Origin: Lathyrus oleraceus
Taxonomy: Eukaryota > Streptophyta > Magnoliopsida > Fabales > Fabaceae
NCBI RefSeq assembly: GCF_024323335.1
Contig: NC_066581.1
Span: 39,199,199-39,263,198 of the forward strand
Direction of reading: 5' to 3'
DNA: 64,000 nt
Numbering within the stretch: the first letter of the stretch is position 1; every line of letters begins with the position of its first letter. The notes beneath the pieces were generated by a model. That model did not search any database, was not told the origin of the DNA, and saw only the letters and a list, made by a program, of their open reading frames with translations. Positions 19,107 through 29,625 of the stretch are shown piece after piece. The translations under genes were made by a program, and so were the position numbers.

Positions 19107-22100
19107 TGTAGCGGGGTATTCGTTACCATTAGAGATATTAACTAAATCCAAGGTAAATCATACAAGTTAAGTCGCCACCGCACTTCTATTTATCCAAAGG
19201 AATGGTTAGAAAGCGAACAAAAACCTAATAGTTTTAACAAAAACTAGTAAAAGAAAATAGAGATCTGGGTAAGGGGATTGGTTATGCAATGGGAAGGTGT
19301 TAGCCACCCAAAACATCCTAGGTACTCCTAGTGAGCCCTTTTCATATTTGTTGTAAGGTTGTTGTTTTTTTGTGAAAAATTTGTTTGTGCAAACATGATT
19401 GAAGAGATGAGAGGAAAGAATATACAAGTTTATTTATATTTTTGTGTTTGGATGGATAAACCCATTGCCTACGTACCATCTTTTAAAAAGATTAGGATCA
19501 AAACCTCATAGTTCGGGGTAAAAATTTCAAAAATGAGTTGGTGAATTGATTTATCCAAAAGCCTTAAGGTCTTTTGTTATCAAAGGGAGAAAACTCAACC
19601 AAACCATAAATCCACCATGTGAGGATAGCTTCAACATGCTAGTGAGGGGTTAACCCTATAATAAGCATGGAAGGCTCATTGTCCATCACTAAGGATATAG
19701 GTGAGTATTACATCTACCACAAGGATAACTCAAACCTAATAGCTAAAGGTTATGAAAAACTTAATTATGGAGGTGGCCATTGGAACCACAAAAGACATTT
19801 GAATGGGTTATATTTACCAATTAGAAGTACATACAAAAATGGTCAAAGTTGTCTTAAAGATTCAATTCAAAATAAGTGTTATGAAAAGAAAGCTTGAAAA
19901 TCAAAAGCATAAGGCTTAGGTTTCTAAAGCTTGAAAACAACGGTTAAATGTTTGCACAAAGAGTTTTGGCTTGGGTTAGAGCGGAGAGAAGAAGAAGAAT
20001 GGCTAAGTCCTAAGTAAAGCAAAAAGAGAAAGGATGAAGAAACAAAACCACAATGGAGTCCCTCTCTTAAGATCATATTGATGATCCAAGTAGCTCCCAT
20101 CTTTTGGAATAAGCAATCACAATAAAGAAATCATCAAACAAACCTCTTAAGAGTTCCTCAATGTGTCTTGTGTCTTTTACTTTGGATGAGCATGGCAATG
20201 GTCCTTGAATTAAGCTCAAGTTGGAACTCCTAGCACAAGAAAACACACATCAAAAGGTTCTATAACACAATCAAAGAATGGACAAGAGGGAGTTTAGAAT
20301 ATGGTCCTTCTAATCCATCTTCATCATTAAGGTCCATTTACTCCAATTTTGCATAAGGAAGGTCCTAGAATCTAAGTCCAATTCTCCATTCTTTGCATAG
20401 GGAAAGTCCTAGAAACTAAGTCCATTTCTTTGCATTTGGTTCTCAACAATCAAACAAAACACAAGCACAATAGTATATACACAATTATGTGCTCAAGTGA
20501 GCAAAAGGCAAATGGCATTAACATAAACATGTGCTCAAGTGAGCAAAGAGAAAAGCAAATGGATAATATGTGCAAGAATAGTAAATTGCATAAAAGTAAA
20601 GAGCAAAAAGTAAATGTTAATTGTCAATAGTTAGTATTAGTAGTTAGTGTGCCATAAGGCTATCATAATTGAACTTATGTAGAAGTCACAACTATCTGAG
20701 GCCGGTCAATAATAATGTAGGCAACAACACAAGTTAGAAGTCTTGATTAGTGAACCAAGTTCCAACAACTTGCCATGCCAAAAAGGAAAAAGAGAATTGA
20801 TCTTGTATTGGTTTAAGCCTTTTGCATGATTTAGAAAACAACCTATCCTTAATGCAAAACCATTCACTTGATCAATTGATCAAGATGAATTAGATTTGAA
20901 TCAAGGAAGATTAAGTCTCCCTAATCAATGCTAACTTATCAACCTTCAACTCATTGATCAAAAAGAAAGAAGAAGGAGAAGAAGGAGATGGAGAATGGAT
21001 AATGGAAATGGAAAGATCAAAATGCATAAAGTGAAATAAGATGTACCAATCTAAATGTATTGACCAAATGACATTGAAAGTCAAGGTCAAACAATGATAA
21101 ATCAGAAATGAGATAAAGATTGGAGATCAAACAATACGCAAAATATTTTTGGCATTTTTCAATATTAAAATAAACTTGAACTAAAAATAAAAGAAAGGTC
21201 AAACTTCAAAATCACTTCAAATCAACCTTGAAAGGTCCAAGTAATTTATCCCAAGTTCAACAAGGTCAAACAAAGTTTGACAAAAAATTTCAGCATTTTT
21301 AAAAGTCAGAAACTATTTTTAATCAATTAAAAATGAATAAAAACAACCTAATTGAACTAAAATCTCAAATAAATCTCAAATCAATTTAAAAATTGATGAG
21401 GATATTTTTCATAGATTCATCATCATTCAAATAGGTTAGGAGAATATTTTTGTATTTTTTGAATATCAAAAACTATTTAAAATGAATTAAAAACAACCAG
21501 AAAAGAGAAAATTCATAAAAAATATCAAATGATAAAATAAAAAATATTAAAAATCAGAAATAGAAATTAGAAATTATTTGGAGACTAATGCAATTGGTCC
21601 CATAATTTTTGGATTAAAAATGAGAGAGATATTGATTTTTGAAATAAAAGGGAATTAAAGAAATTAAATCAGAAAATAAGAAATTAGGAAAAACGAGGAG
21701 CGTTAGATCTGAGCTCATTAATTGAGCTGGCAGATCACACGCTCTAGAGGCGCAATCCCACCATACGCCTTGGTCAACTGAACCACACACGGCATTAAAA
21801 CAAGTCATAAGAAACAAAGGCCAGGATTAGATCTGGACAACTCAATCCAATGGCTCAGATTCAAACTGGAGAGAGACGGCCACCAGAGCCACCTTCTTCT
21901 CCAGTGAGCATGCGTTTTCCGGCCAGAATTGTTGAGATTCAAAAGGCAACCAAAGTGCACGATCCTTATACCAAAATGGAGCTGGGGTGATGTACATCAC
22001 CCATGTAACCTTGAATCACACTCAAGATTCCTATAGGTTGAGAAATATGAGGTGGAAGATTCAGGTACAAAAAATGTAGATCAAAGAAAAACGAAATTGA

Positions 22101-22444
22101 AGCTACCACTAGCTTGCCTCTCAAGTGAGGACTTCAGAAAACACTTTGGCCAGGCAAATGGATCAAAGAAATGAGAGATTCGAAGCAAATACCAGTTGAA
22201 GAGCAAGCTTGATTTCTGGAAACTTGAGCTCGATTCTTTGCTTTCTTTGCCAAAACAGAAGATCAATGAACTAAATGATGGAGGTCTAGAAGCTTTAGAT
22301 CCAAAGATTCAACCAGATGTAGTTGAATTTTGGATCTGAAAAATTTGAGAAAAATGAAATTGCTTCTTTGGTGAGAGGTTGGGTTTTGATTTCTGCAGCA
22401 ATTCAGGTTGAATCAGGTGTGTATTTTGAATGGAATAGGGTCTC

Positions 22445-22452
22445 TATTTATA
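22445..22452 (-). promoter_or_regulatory. TATA box of LTR D, first copy
   Basis: On the minus strand TATAAATA, within CTCTATAAATAGAG, which is the usual plant TATA-and-initiator style. Transcription would run leftward. Confidence 0.55.
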
Positions 22453-22994
22453 GAGGAAATGGCAAGGAGAATGTGATCAAAGCCGTGTGCATGAATTTGG
22501 ACAATCCTTGCATGGGCTTGCATGATCATGCACAAGGCCCAAAACCAAAGCCAAATGCAATCTGAAATCAAACCAAGGTGAAATGGACGTGTAATTTAAA
22601 TGGCAAATGCTTGTGCATGGGATTTTGAATTGTTATGCATAATTGAACCAAAAGCTTTTCCTCTTCGAAAATACCACTTGCCAAGTCCAAACACTTTGGC
22701 CAGGCAAATGGATCAAAGAAATGAGAGATTCGAAGCAAATACCAGTTGAAGAGCAAGCTTGATTTCTGGAAACTTGAGCTCGATTCTTTGCTTTCTTTGC
22801 CAAAACAGAAGATCAATGAACTAAATGATGGAGGTCTAGAAGCTTTAGATCCAAAGATTCAACCAGATGTAGTTGAATTTTGGATCTGAAAAATTTGAGA
22901 AAAATGAAATTGCTTCTTTGGTGAGAGGTTGGGTTTTGATTTCTGCAGCAATTCAGGTTGAATCAGGTGTGTATTTTGAATGGAATAGGGTCTC

Positions 22995-23002
22995 TATTTA
23001 TA
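22995..23002 (-). promoter_or_regulatory. TATA box of LTR D, duplicated copy
   Basis: Exact copy, 550 bp from the first, created by the tandem duplication, so D carries two head-to-tail promoter regions. Confidence 0.55.
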
Positions 23003-23237
23003 GAGGAAATGGCAAGGAGAATGTGATCAAAGCCGTGTGCATGAATTTGGACAATCCTTGCATGGGCTTGCATGATCATGCACAAGGCCCAAAACCAAAG
23101 CCAAATGCAATCTGAAATCAAACCAAGGTGAAATGGACGTGTAATTTAAATGGCAAATGCTTGTGCATGGGATTTTGAAGTGTTATGCATAATTGAACCA
23201 AAAGCTTTTCCTCTTCGAAAATACCACTTGCCAAGTC

Positions 23238-23242
23238 CAAAC
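23238..23242. repeat. Target-site duplication of the copia array, left
   Basis: CAAAC directly before the first LTR. The same five bases follow the last LTR at 52060-52064. None of the internal LTRs is flanked by CAAAC. Confidence 0.95.
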
Positions 23243-24297
23243 TGTAAGAACAAAAATTGTTCTACAACAGATTCCTTGATTTTGATGATAACAAAGGATG
23301 AAACCAAAAATGGCACCCTAACGAAAAGTTTCTAAGTGTGCAGGGTTCTAAAGAAAGAAGGAATAAATCTGATGATGTCATCAGATGCACAACAAGATCA
23401 GATAGAAATTCTCAAGTATCAGAAGCATCTGAAGTGGAATCTCATTCAAGAAGCTCTGACTCTGGACAAAAACTGCAAAGTATCAGAAGCATCTGAATAT
23501 GAAGTAAGTCTAGAAGCTCTGACTCTGAACAACGCCCTCTAAAGAATCTATTTAGATCAACATCAGAAGCAAGATTCCAAGTTTCTCCAGATACACAAAT
23601 ACTCTGATTATGGATTTGCTAATCATGAAAGAGTAACGTTGAAGACAAGTAAAGATTTTCAATTGGATTTCCTAATTGAGAAAGAGACGTTAATCTCCGC
23701 TTCCAAGAGAAAAGATACCACTTGTGGTAAGTAGTCACTTCAAAGATGAAAAGTTAAACTGCAGAAGCTATTTAAGTGATGGAGTAAACTCAGTTTAATA
23801 TCCACCAGATTCAACTCTACTCCAACTCATATATAAATAGAGATGCAATCAACATTCAGCCAACAAGAAATCAACTAGCCAAAACTATACTGAATTATTT
23901 CACGCTCAAGAAAATCATCTTTGCTCTCAAAGAATTTCACTAAGCTTTTGCTTATCAAGTGAAAAATCTGTTCTTAAATTTGTAATACTTGCTTTCTTAG
24001 AAGCACTCTAGATTACATATCTTGTATCTATTTTTATTTGATTTCCTCAAGTGACTCTTTGTAGTCTGTAGACTTGAGAGGACTAAGAGATTTTCTTCTC
24101 TCTTAGGGGTTGTTTGTAATCTTTCAAGATTAGTGGATTAAGTCCTTGTTGAAGGCGAAATCACCTTGGCCGGGTGGACTGGAGTAGCTTTGTGTTATAA
24201 GCGAACCAGTATAAAATCATTGTGTGATTTTCATTTTGAAAAGCGCTTATTTTTCAAACAATTCAAACCCCCCCTTTTCTTGTTTTTCTCACCTTCA
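23243..24297 (+). mobile_element. Copia LTR 1 (1055 bp)
   Basis: Starts TGTAAGAACAAAAATTG and ends TTTCTCACCTTCA. TATA box TATATAAATA at 23830-23839. Acts as the 5' LTR of unit 1. Confidence 0.95.
23830..23839 (+). promoter_or_regulatory. TATA box of copia LTR 1
   Basis: TATATAAATA, about 590 bp into the LTR. Identical boxes are at 33077-33086, 42332-42341 and 51592-51601 in the other LTRs. Confidence 0.65.
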
Positions 24298-24299
24298 AT

Positions 24300-24311
24300 T
24301 GGTATCAGAGC
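24300..24311 (+). other. Primer binding site, copia unit 1
   Basis: TGGTATCAGAGC, complementary to the 3' end of initiator tRNA-Met, the usual copia primer site, two bases after the LTR. Confidence 0.95.
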
Positions 24312-24379
24312 TCCGGCTCTGTTATTGATTTTCTAATCAAACACTTAACCGTGTAGAGAGATCCAGTACGAGAAAAACA

Positions 24380-26179
24380 ATGGCCCACTCAAATGAGAAA
24401 GATTCTTACAATGCCAAGCCTCCTGTTTTTGATGGAGAAAAATTTGATTACTGGAAAGATAGAATCGAAAGTTTCTTTCTGGGTTATGATGCTGACCTCT
24501 GGGACATTGTCACAGATGGATACAAACCTCCAATCTTAAATGGAGCTGAAGTTCCCAGAAGCAAGATGTCAGAAGATCAGAAACGTGTCTTCAAGAATCA
24601 CCACAAGGCCAGAACAATACTTCTAAATGCTATATCATACAACGAATACGAAAAGATCACCAACAGAGAGACGGCTAAAGATATACTTGACTCTCTGAAG
24701 ATGACCCATGAAGGAAACTCCCAAGTCAAGGAGACGAAGGCTCTGGCGCTGATCCAGAAATATGAAGCCTTCAAGATGGAAGATGACGAAGCTATAGAAG
24801 CTATGTTTTCCAGATTCCAAACTCTTATTGCAGGTCTTAAAGTGCTAGACAAAGGATACACGACTGCAGATCATGTTAAGAAGATTGTCAGAAGTCTGCC
24901 AAAGAAATGGAGACCAATGGTTACTGCTCTGAAGTTATCAAAGGATCTGAACAATATCAGCCTTGAAGAACTTGTTAGTTCTCTCAGAAGCCATGAGATA
25001 GAACTAGAGGAGGATGAGCCTCAGAAAAAGAACAAGTCAGTGGCGCTGAAGTCCAGACCTGAAAGACGGAAGTCAGACAGAACCAAAGCTCTCCAGGCAG
25101 AAACTGCAGATACTGACGACTCTGAACCTGAAGACTCTGATGATGAAGAAGAACTGTCCTTACTAACCAGAAAAGTTAAGCAACTCTGGAAAAGAAGGAA
25201 CAACAACAACTTCAGAAGATCAAGACCCAGAGGGGATCGATCAGAGTCAACTTCAAAAGGTAAACCTAATAAAGATATTACCTGTTTTGAATGTAAAGAA
25301 ACAGGTCATTACAGAAATGAATGCCCCAAGCTGAAGAAAGACAACCCTAGAAAAGAAAGCTTCAAGAAGAATACCTTCAGAACAAAGAAAGGATTAATGG
25401 CCACCTGGGACGATAGTGAATCAGGATCATCAGAATCTGACTCTAATGAACAAGCCAACGTAGCACTTATGGCTACCACATCCAGCAGCTCAGATGAAGA
25501 ATCTGAAGAGGTATTTTCTGAACTTTCTAGATCTGACTTAGAATCATGTTTATCAGAAACTCTTACCTCTCTTCAGAAATTAAAACAAAAAGTTAAAAGC
25601 ATTAAAGGCCTTCTTAAAGCAAAATCTGAAGAATGTAGTAAACTTGAGACAACAATTCTAGCACAAGAAGATACTATCAGATCTTTAACGTTAGAAAGAG
25701 ATGGAGCTAAAACAAAAAGCTTAGAATTAGAAGAAGCGTTGTCTCAAGCACCACAAACTTCAAATGAAATTATTTATAAATATGAAGAAGCCTTTCAAAA
25801 ATTTCTGAAGAATGGAATAGATAGGAGTATTATGGCATCCATGATTTATGGAGTAAGTCAGAATAATAAAAGGGGAATTGGGTATGATCCTAAGGAAGAT
25901 GAAACCTCTACTAGTAACCAAATTAAATCGCCTTTTTCATATCACTACACACACACACAAGAACACAAATTTAAAAATGCTAGAAGACCCAAAGTTGTAA
26001 GAAACTCTGGGAAAACTAATCTGAAAGGACCCAAGAGATTCTGGGTACCGAAAGATAAGATTATCTATGTTGCAGATATCCTATGCAGCAAAGTTCAGAC
26101 ACCAGTCATGGTACCTGGACTCTGGATGCTCGCGACATATGACGGGAAGAAAGTCTATGTTCCAAAGCCTGGAACTTAA
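24380..26179 (+). CDS. gag: Copia gag, unit 1 (599 codons)
   Basis: Intact frame from ATG 24380. The N-terminal copia-type gag domain has [19 protein letters not shown], and the capsid region runs to about residue 220. A basic stretch ([14 protein letters not shown]) precedes a CCHC zinc knuckle, [14 protein letters not shown], at residues 302-315 (TGT at 25283). An acidic S/D/E-rich region and a coiled-coil-like stretch (residues 390-470) follow. The frame ends at 26179 and overlaps pol by 113 bp. The protein would form the virus-like particle and bind element RNA. The last ~30 residues are probably not normal gag, because the protease begins there in another frame. Confidence 0.9.
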   Translation: MAHSNEKDSYNAKPPVFDGEKFDYWKDRIESFFLGYDADLWDIVTDGYKPPILNGAEVPRSKMSEDQKRVFKNHHKARTILLNAISYNEYEKITNRETAKDILDSLKMTHEGNSQVKETKALALIQKYEAFKMEDDEAIEAMFSRFQTLIAGLKVLDKGYTTADHVKKIVRSLPKKWRPMVTALKLSKDLNNISLEELVSSLRSHEIELEEDEPQKKNKSVALKSRPERRKSDRTKALQAETADTDDSEPEDSDDEEELSLLTRKVKQLWKRRNNNNFRRSRPRGDRSESTSKGKPNKDITCFECKETGHYRNECPKLKKDNPRKESFKKNTFRTKKGLMATWDDSESGSSESDSNEQANVALMATTSSSSDEESEEVFSELSRSDLESCLSETLTSLQKLKQKVKSIKGLLKAKSEECSKLETTILAQEDTIRSLTLERDGAKTKSLELEEALSQAPQTSNEIIYKYEEAFQKFLKNGIDRSIMASMIYGVSQNNKRGIGYDPKEDETSTSNQIKSPFSYHYTHTQEHKFKNARRPKVVRNSGKTNLKGPKRFWVPKDKIIYVADILCSKVQTPVMVPGLWMLATYDGKKVYVPKPGT

Positions 26180-29146
26180 AGACGCTGGATTTGTAGGCTT
26201 CGGAGGAGATCAGAAAGGAAGGATCAGAGGCTCCGGAACTATTGGTAATGGTACTCTTCCCTCTATATCTGATGTTCTTTATGTAGAAGGATTAATGCAT
26301 AACTTGTTATCCATAAGTCAATTAAGTGATAACGGTTATGATGTAATCTTTAATCAAAAAACGTGTAAAGCCATTAGTCAGAACGATGGCTCTGTCCTTT
26401 TCACAGGCAAGAGGAAAAACAACATTTATAAAATAAATCTTTCTGATTTAAAAGATCAAAATGTTAAATGTTTAATGTCAGTTCACGAAGAGCAATGGGT
26501 ATGGCATAGACGCTTAGGCCACATTAGCATGAGAAAACTTTCTCAGCTAACTAAACTTGAGTTAGTCAGAGGTCTGCCTAAACTGAAGTTTTCTTCAGAT
26601 GCTCTGTGTGAAGCTTGCCAGAAAGGAAAGTTTTCAAAAACATCTTTTAAAAAGAAAAATGTTGTTTCCACCTCTAAGCCTCTGGAGCTTCTTCACATTG
26701 ACTTATTTGGCCCTGTGAAAACAGCATCAGTCAATGGAAAGAAGTATGGACTAGTAATCGTTGATGATTACAGCCGCTGGACATGGGTAAAATTCCTAAA
26801 GCACAAGAGTGAGTCTCACTCTGTATTCACCAGTTTCTGTTCTAAAGTGCAAAAAGAATTTGACTCTAAAATTGTTAGAGTCAGAAGTGATCATGGTGGA
26901 GAATTTGAAAATAAAGATTTTGAAGAATTATTTGATTCTAATGGAATATCCCATGATTTCTCCTGCCCTAGAACTCCACAACAAAATGGAGTTGTAGAGA
27001 GGAAGAATAGGACACTCCAAGAAATGGCCAGAACCATGATCAATGAAACAAATGTAGCAAAGCACTTTTGGGCAGAAGCTGTAAATACAGCATGTTATAT
27101 TCAGAATAGAATCTCTATTAGACCTATTCTGGAAAAGACTCCCTATGAACTGTGTAAGAGAAGAAAACCCAACATTTCATATTTTCATCCTTTTGGATGC
27201 ATTTGTTTTATATTAAATACTAAAGAACATCTGAACAAGTTTGATTCCAAAGCACAGAAAGGTATTATGTTAGGATACTCAGAACGCTCTAAAGGCTATA
27301 GAGTATACAACACAGAAACCAAAATTGTGGAGGAATCAATTCATGTTAGATTTGATGATAAGCTTGACCCTGAAAAGTCAAAGCTAGTTGAAAAGTTTGC
27401 AGATTTAGAGATCACTCTGGTAGAATCTGAGAAAACTCCAGAAGCAACTGTCACTCCAGACTCTGAAGAAATTAAATCTCCAGAAATTCCAAGGAAAGTT
27501 AAAAGTCGTACTAACGTATCTGAAGATTTGATTTTGGGAAACAAAGATGAACCTGTTAGAACCAGATCTACCTTCAGAACTTCTGAAGATATTCCTCTGG
27601 GACTAGTGTCTCTGATTGAGCCTACGTCCTGTGATGAAGCTCTTCAAGATAACGATTGGGTGGCAGCTATGCAAGAAGAGTTAGATCAATTCTCCAAGAA
27701 TGATGTCTGGGATCTCGTTCCTAAACCCAGAGGCACTCATGTCATTGGAACCAGATGGGTTTTCAGAAACAAGCTGAACGAGAAAGGAGAAGTTGTCAGA
27801 AACAAAGCTCGACTGGTAGCTCAAGGTTATAGTCAACAAGAAGGTATTGATTATAATGAAACTTTTGCTCCAGTCGCGAGGTTAGAATCTATTCGTCTTC
27901 TTGTATCTTTTGCTATTAATCATTCTATTAAACTATATCAAATGGATGTCAAGAGTGCATTTCTTAATGGTTACATTTCAGAAGAAGTGTATGTCAATCA
28001 ACCTCCAGGCTTTGAAAACTCAAATTTCCAGAACATGTTTTTAAACTTAAGAAATCCTTATATGGACTTAAACAAGCTCCCAGAGCTTGGTATGAACGCT
28101 TAAGCAATTTTCTTCTGGAACAAAATTTTATCAGAGGGAAAGTTGATTCTACACTCTTCTGTAAAAACCTTAATAATGATCTCATGATATGCCAAATTTA
28201 TGTTGATGATATTATTTTTGGTTCTGCTAATATCTCTGTTTGCCAAGAATTTTCTAAGTTAATGCAGGCTGAGTTTGAAATGAGTTTAATGCAAGAACTA
28301 AAGTTCTTTCTGGGAATTCAAATTAATCAAACTCCAGAAGTCACGTACGTCCATCAAAGTAAATACATTAAAGACGTTCTGAAGAAGTTTGACATGACTG
28401 AATGCAACTCTGCAAAGACTCCCATGCACCCAACTTGCATTCTGGAGAAGGAAGAGGTAAGCAACAAGGTTTGTCAGAAGCTCTATCGAGGTATGATAGG
28501 CTCTCTTCTCTATCTGACTGCTACTCGTCCTGATATTCTCTTTAGCGTCTGTCTTTGTGCCAGATTCCAATCAGATCCTAGAGAATCTCATTTAACAGCT
28601 GTTAAGAGAATTCTTAAGTATCTGAAAGGAACTCCTAACCTGGGCCTGATGTATGAGAAAACATCAGAGTATAGGCTTTCTGGTTTCTGTGATGCAGATT
28701 ATGCAGGAGATAGAATAGAACGAAAAAGCACATCTGGGAATTGCCAGCTTCTGGGAAACAATCTAATCTCCTGGGCTAGCAAAAGACAGTCAACTATCGC
28801 TCTATCAACTGCAGAAGCAGAATACATCTCAGCATCACTGTGCACAACTCAGATGCTCTGGATGAAGCATCAGCTAGAAGATCTTCAGATATTTGAGAGT
28901 AACATTCCTATCTTTTGTGATAATACTGCTGCTATTTGTTTAAGTAAGAATCCTATTCTACATTCCAGAGCCAAACACATAGAAATAAAACATCATTTTA
29001 TCAGAGACTATGTTCAGAAAGGGATAGTAACATTGAAGTTCATTGATACAGAACATCAATGGGCAGATATCTTTACTAAGCCTCTAGCTGAAGATAGATT
29101 TCTTTTTATATTAGAAAATCTGAACATTAAAAATTGTCCTGAGTAA
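26067..29146 (+). pseudogene. pol: Copia pol, unit 1, one frameshift
   Basis: Protease active site LDSGCS near 26121. Integrase has HH-CC (HRRLGH...CEACQKGK, 26500-26630), then LHIDLFG (near 26697), RSDHGGEFE and NGVVERKNR, giving the D-D-E triad. Reverse transcriptase has [11 protein letters not shown] and YVDDIIFG (YVDD at 28199-28210); RNase H has DADYAGD, STAEAEY and CDNTAA, ending at 29146. The frame breaks near 28025, where TTTT in units 2 and 3 is TTT here; it resumes at 28184. Relative to gag, pol is in the +1 frame; the upstream pol-frame stop is at 26022, so any shift must occur between 26025 and 26181. Confidence 0.9.
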
Positions 29147-29625
29147 AATTTGGCTCTGAACATGTAAAATAAGACTCTGATAAAAACAAATACACTTCTG
29201 CCTCTGACTCTGATACTTCTACAAGTTAAGAAGATATCTGAGTTAGAAATCTTCAGAAACCAATCCTTTGGTATTCCTGAAGATCAGATACATCAACACG
29301 TGGAGCATTAAATGTCTAACCCTAGAACTTCTAGACAGCTGTCAATAGAAATCAAAGGTCAGAACGTTTGAAATCTCCTAGAGCAGTGTGCGTACTGTTG
29401 GGATTAGACATTCATTTATTAGCTGTAATCATTTTTCCCCCCAAGCGTGCTATTTTGAGTATTGTGTCTAACGCATTCTGAGGTGTCGTTTTGCATGTGT
29501 TTTACTTAGAGTATATAAACACCTTCTCTCACATTTCACACTTATCACTCTCACTCACTCTAAAACCCTAAACCCTTCTCTGCAAGTTCTCTGCAAGTTC
29601 TTCACCTTCTTCATCAATCTTCTTC
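29147..29625 (+). promoter_or_regulatory. Pol-to-third-ORF spacer with TATA box and telo-box, unit 1
   Basis: TATATAAA at 29512-29519 lies 114 bp before the ORF start. It is followed by a CT-rich stretch, AAAACCCTAAACCC (29562-29575, a telo-box as found in leaders of plant translation-related genes), and CTTCTTCATCAATCTTCTTC just before the ATG. This reads like a complete pol II promoter and leader. The same sequence is in units 2 (TATA 38754-38761) and 3 (48014-48021). Confidence 0.6.

Larger units (their letters stand above)
19107..23242 (-). mobile_element. Solo Ogre-type LTR D, 3' part
   Basis: On the minus strand this is the downstream part of an LTR ending CCCGCTACA at 19107. Its first ~220 bp (19107-19325) are the reverse complement, with scattered changes, of the last ~215 bp of B's LTR. 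A TACGTAGGCA-like segment lies near 19463. It contains the 550-bp duplication (22139-23238) and is interrupted at 23243 by the copia array. No internal retrotransposon sequence is present, so D is a solo LTR, about 4.86 kb without the duplication. Small ORFs in it have no recognisable product. Confidence 0.85.
22139..23242. repeat. Tandem 550-bp duplication inside LTR D
   Basis: Units 22139-22688 and 22689-23238. I see one substitution between them (22630 T versus 23180 G). AAAC stands at the start of both units and again at the end (23239-23242), so 4-bp microhomology marks the breakpoints. The right edge falls within the copia target duplication (23238-23242). Each unit carries a copy of the LTR promoter region. 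Confidence 0.9.

Noticed and set aside
22323..23115. Duplicated 80-codon ORFs (22323-22565 and 22873-23115)
   Set aside because: They are identical only because of the 550-bp DNA duplication; no protein-like features and they lie inside a minus-strand LTR.
29562..29575. CCCTAAACCC as telomeric repeat
   Set aside because: Only about two units and always at the same place before the third ORF; a telo-box is the better reading. The same applies to 15187-15202.
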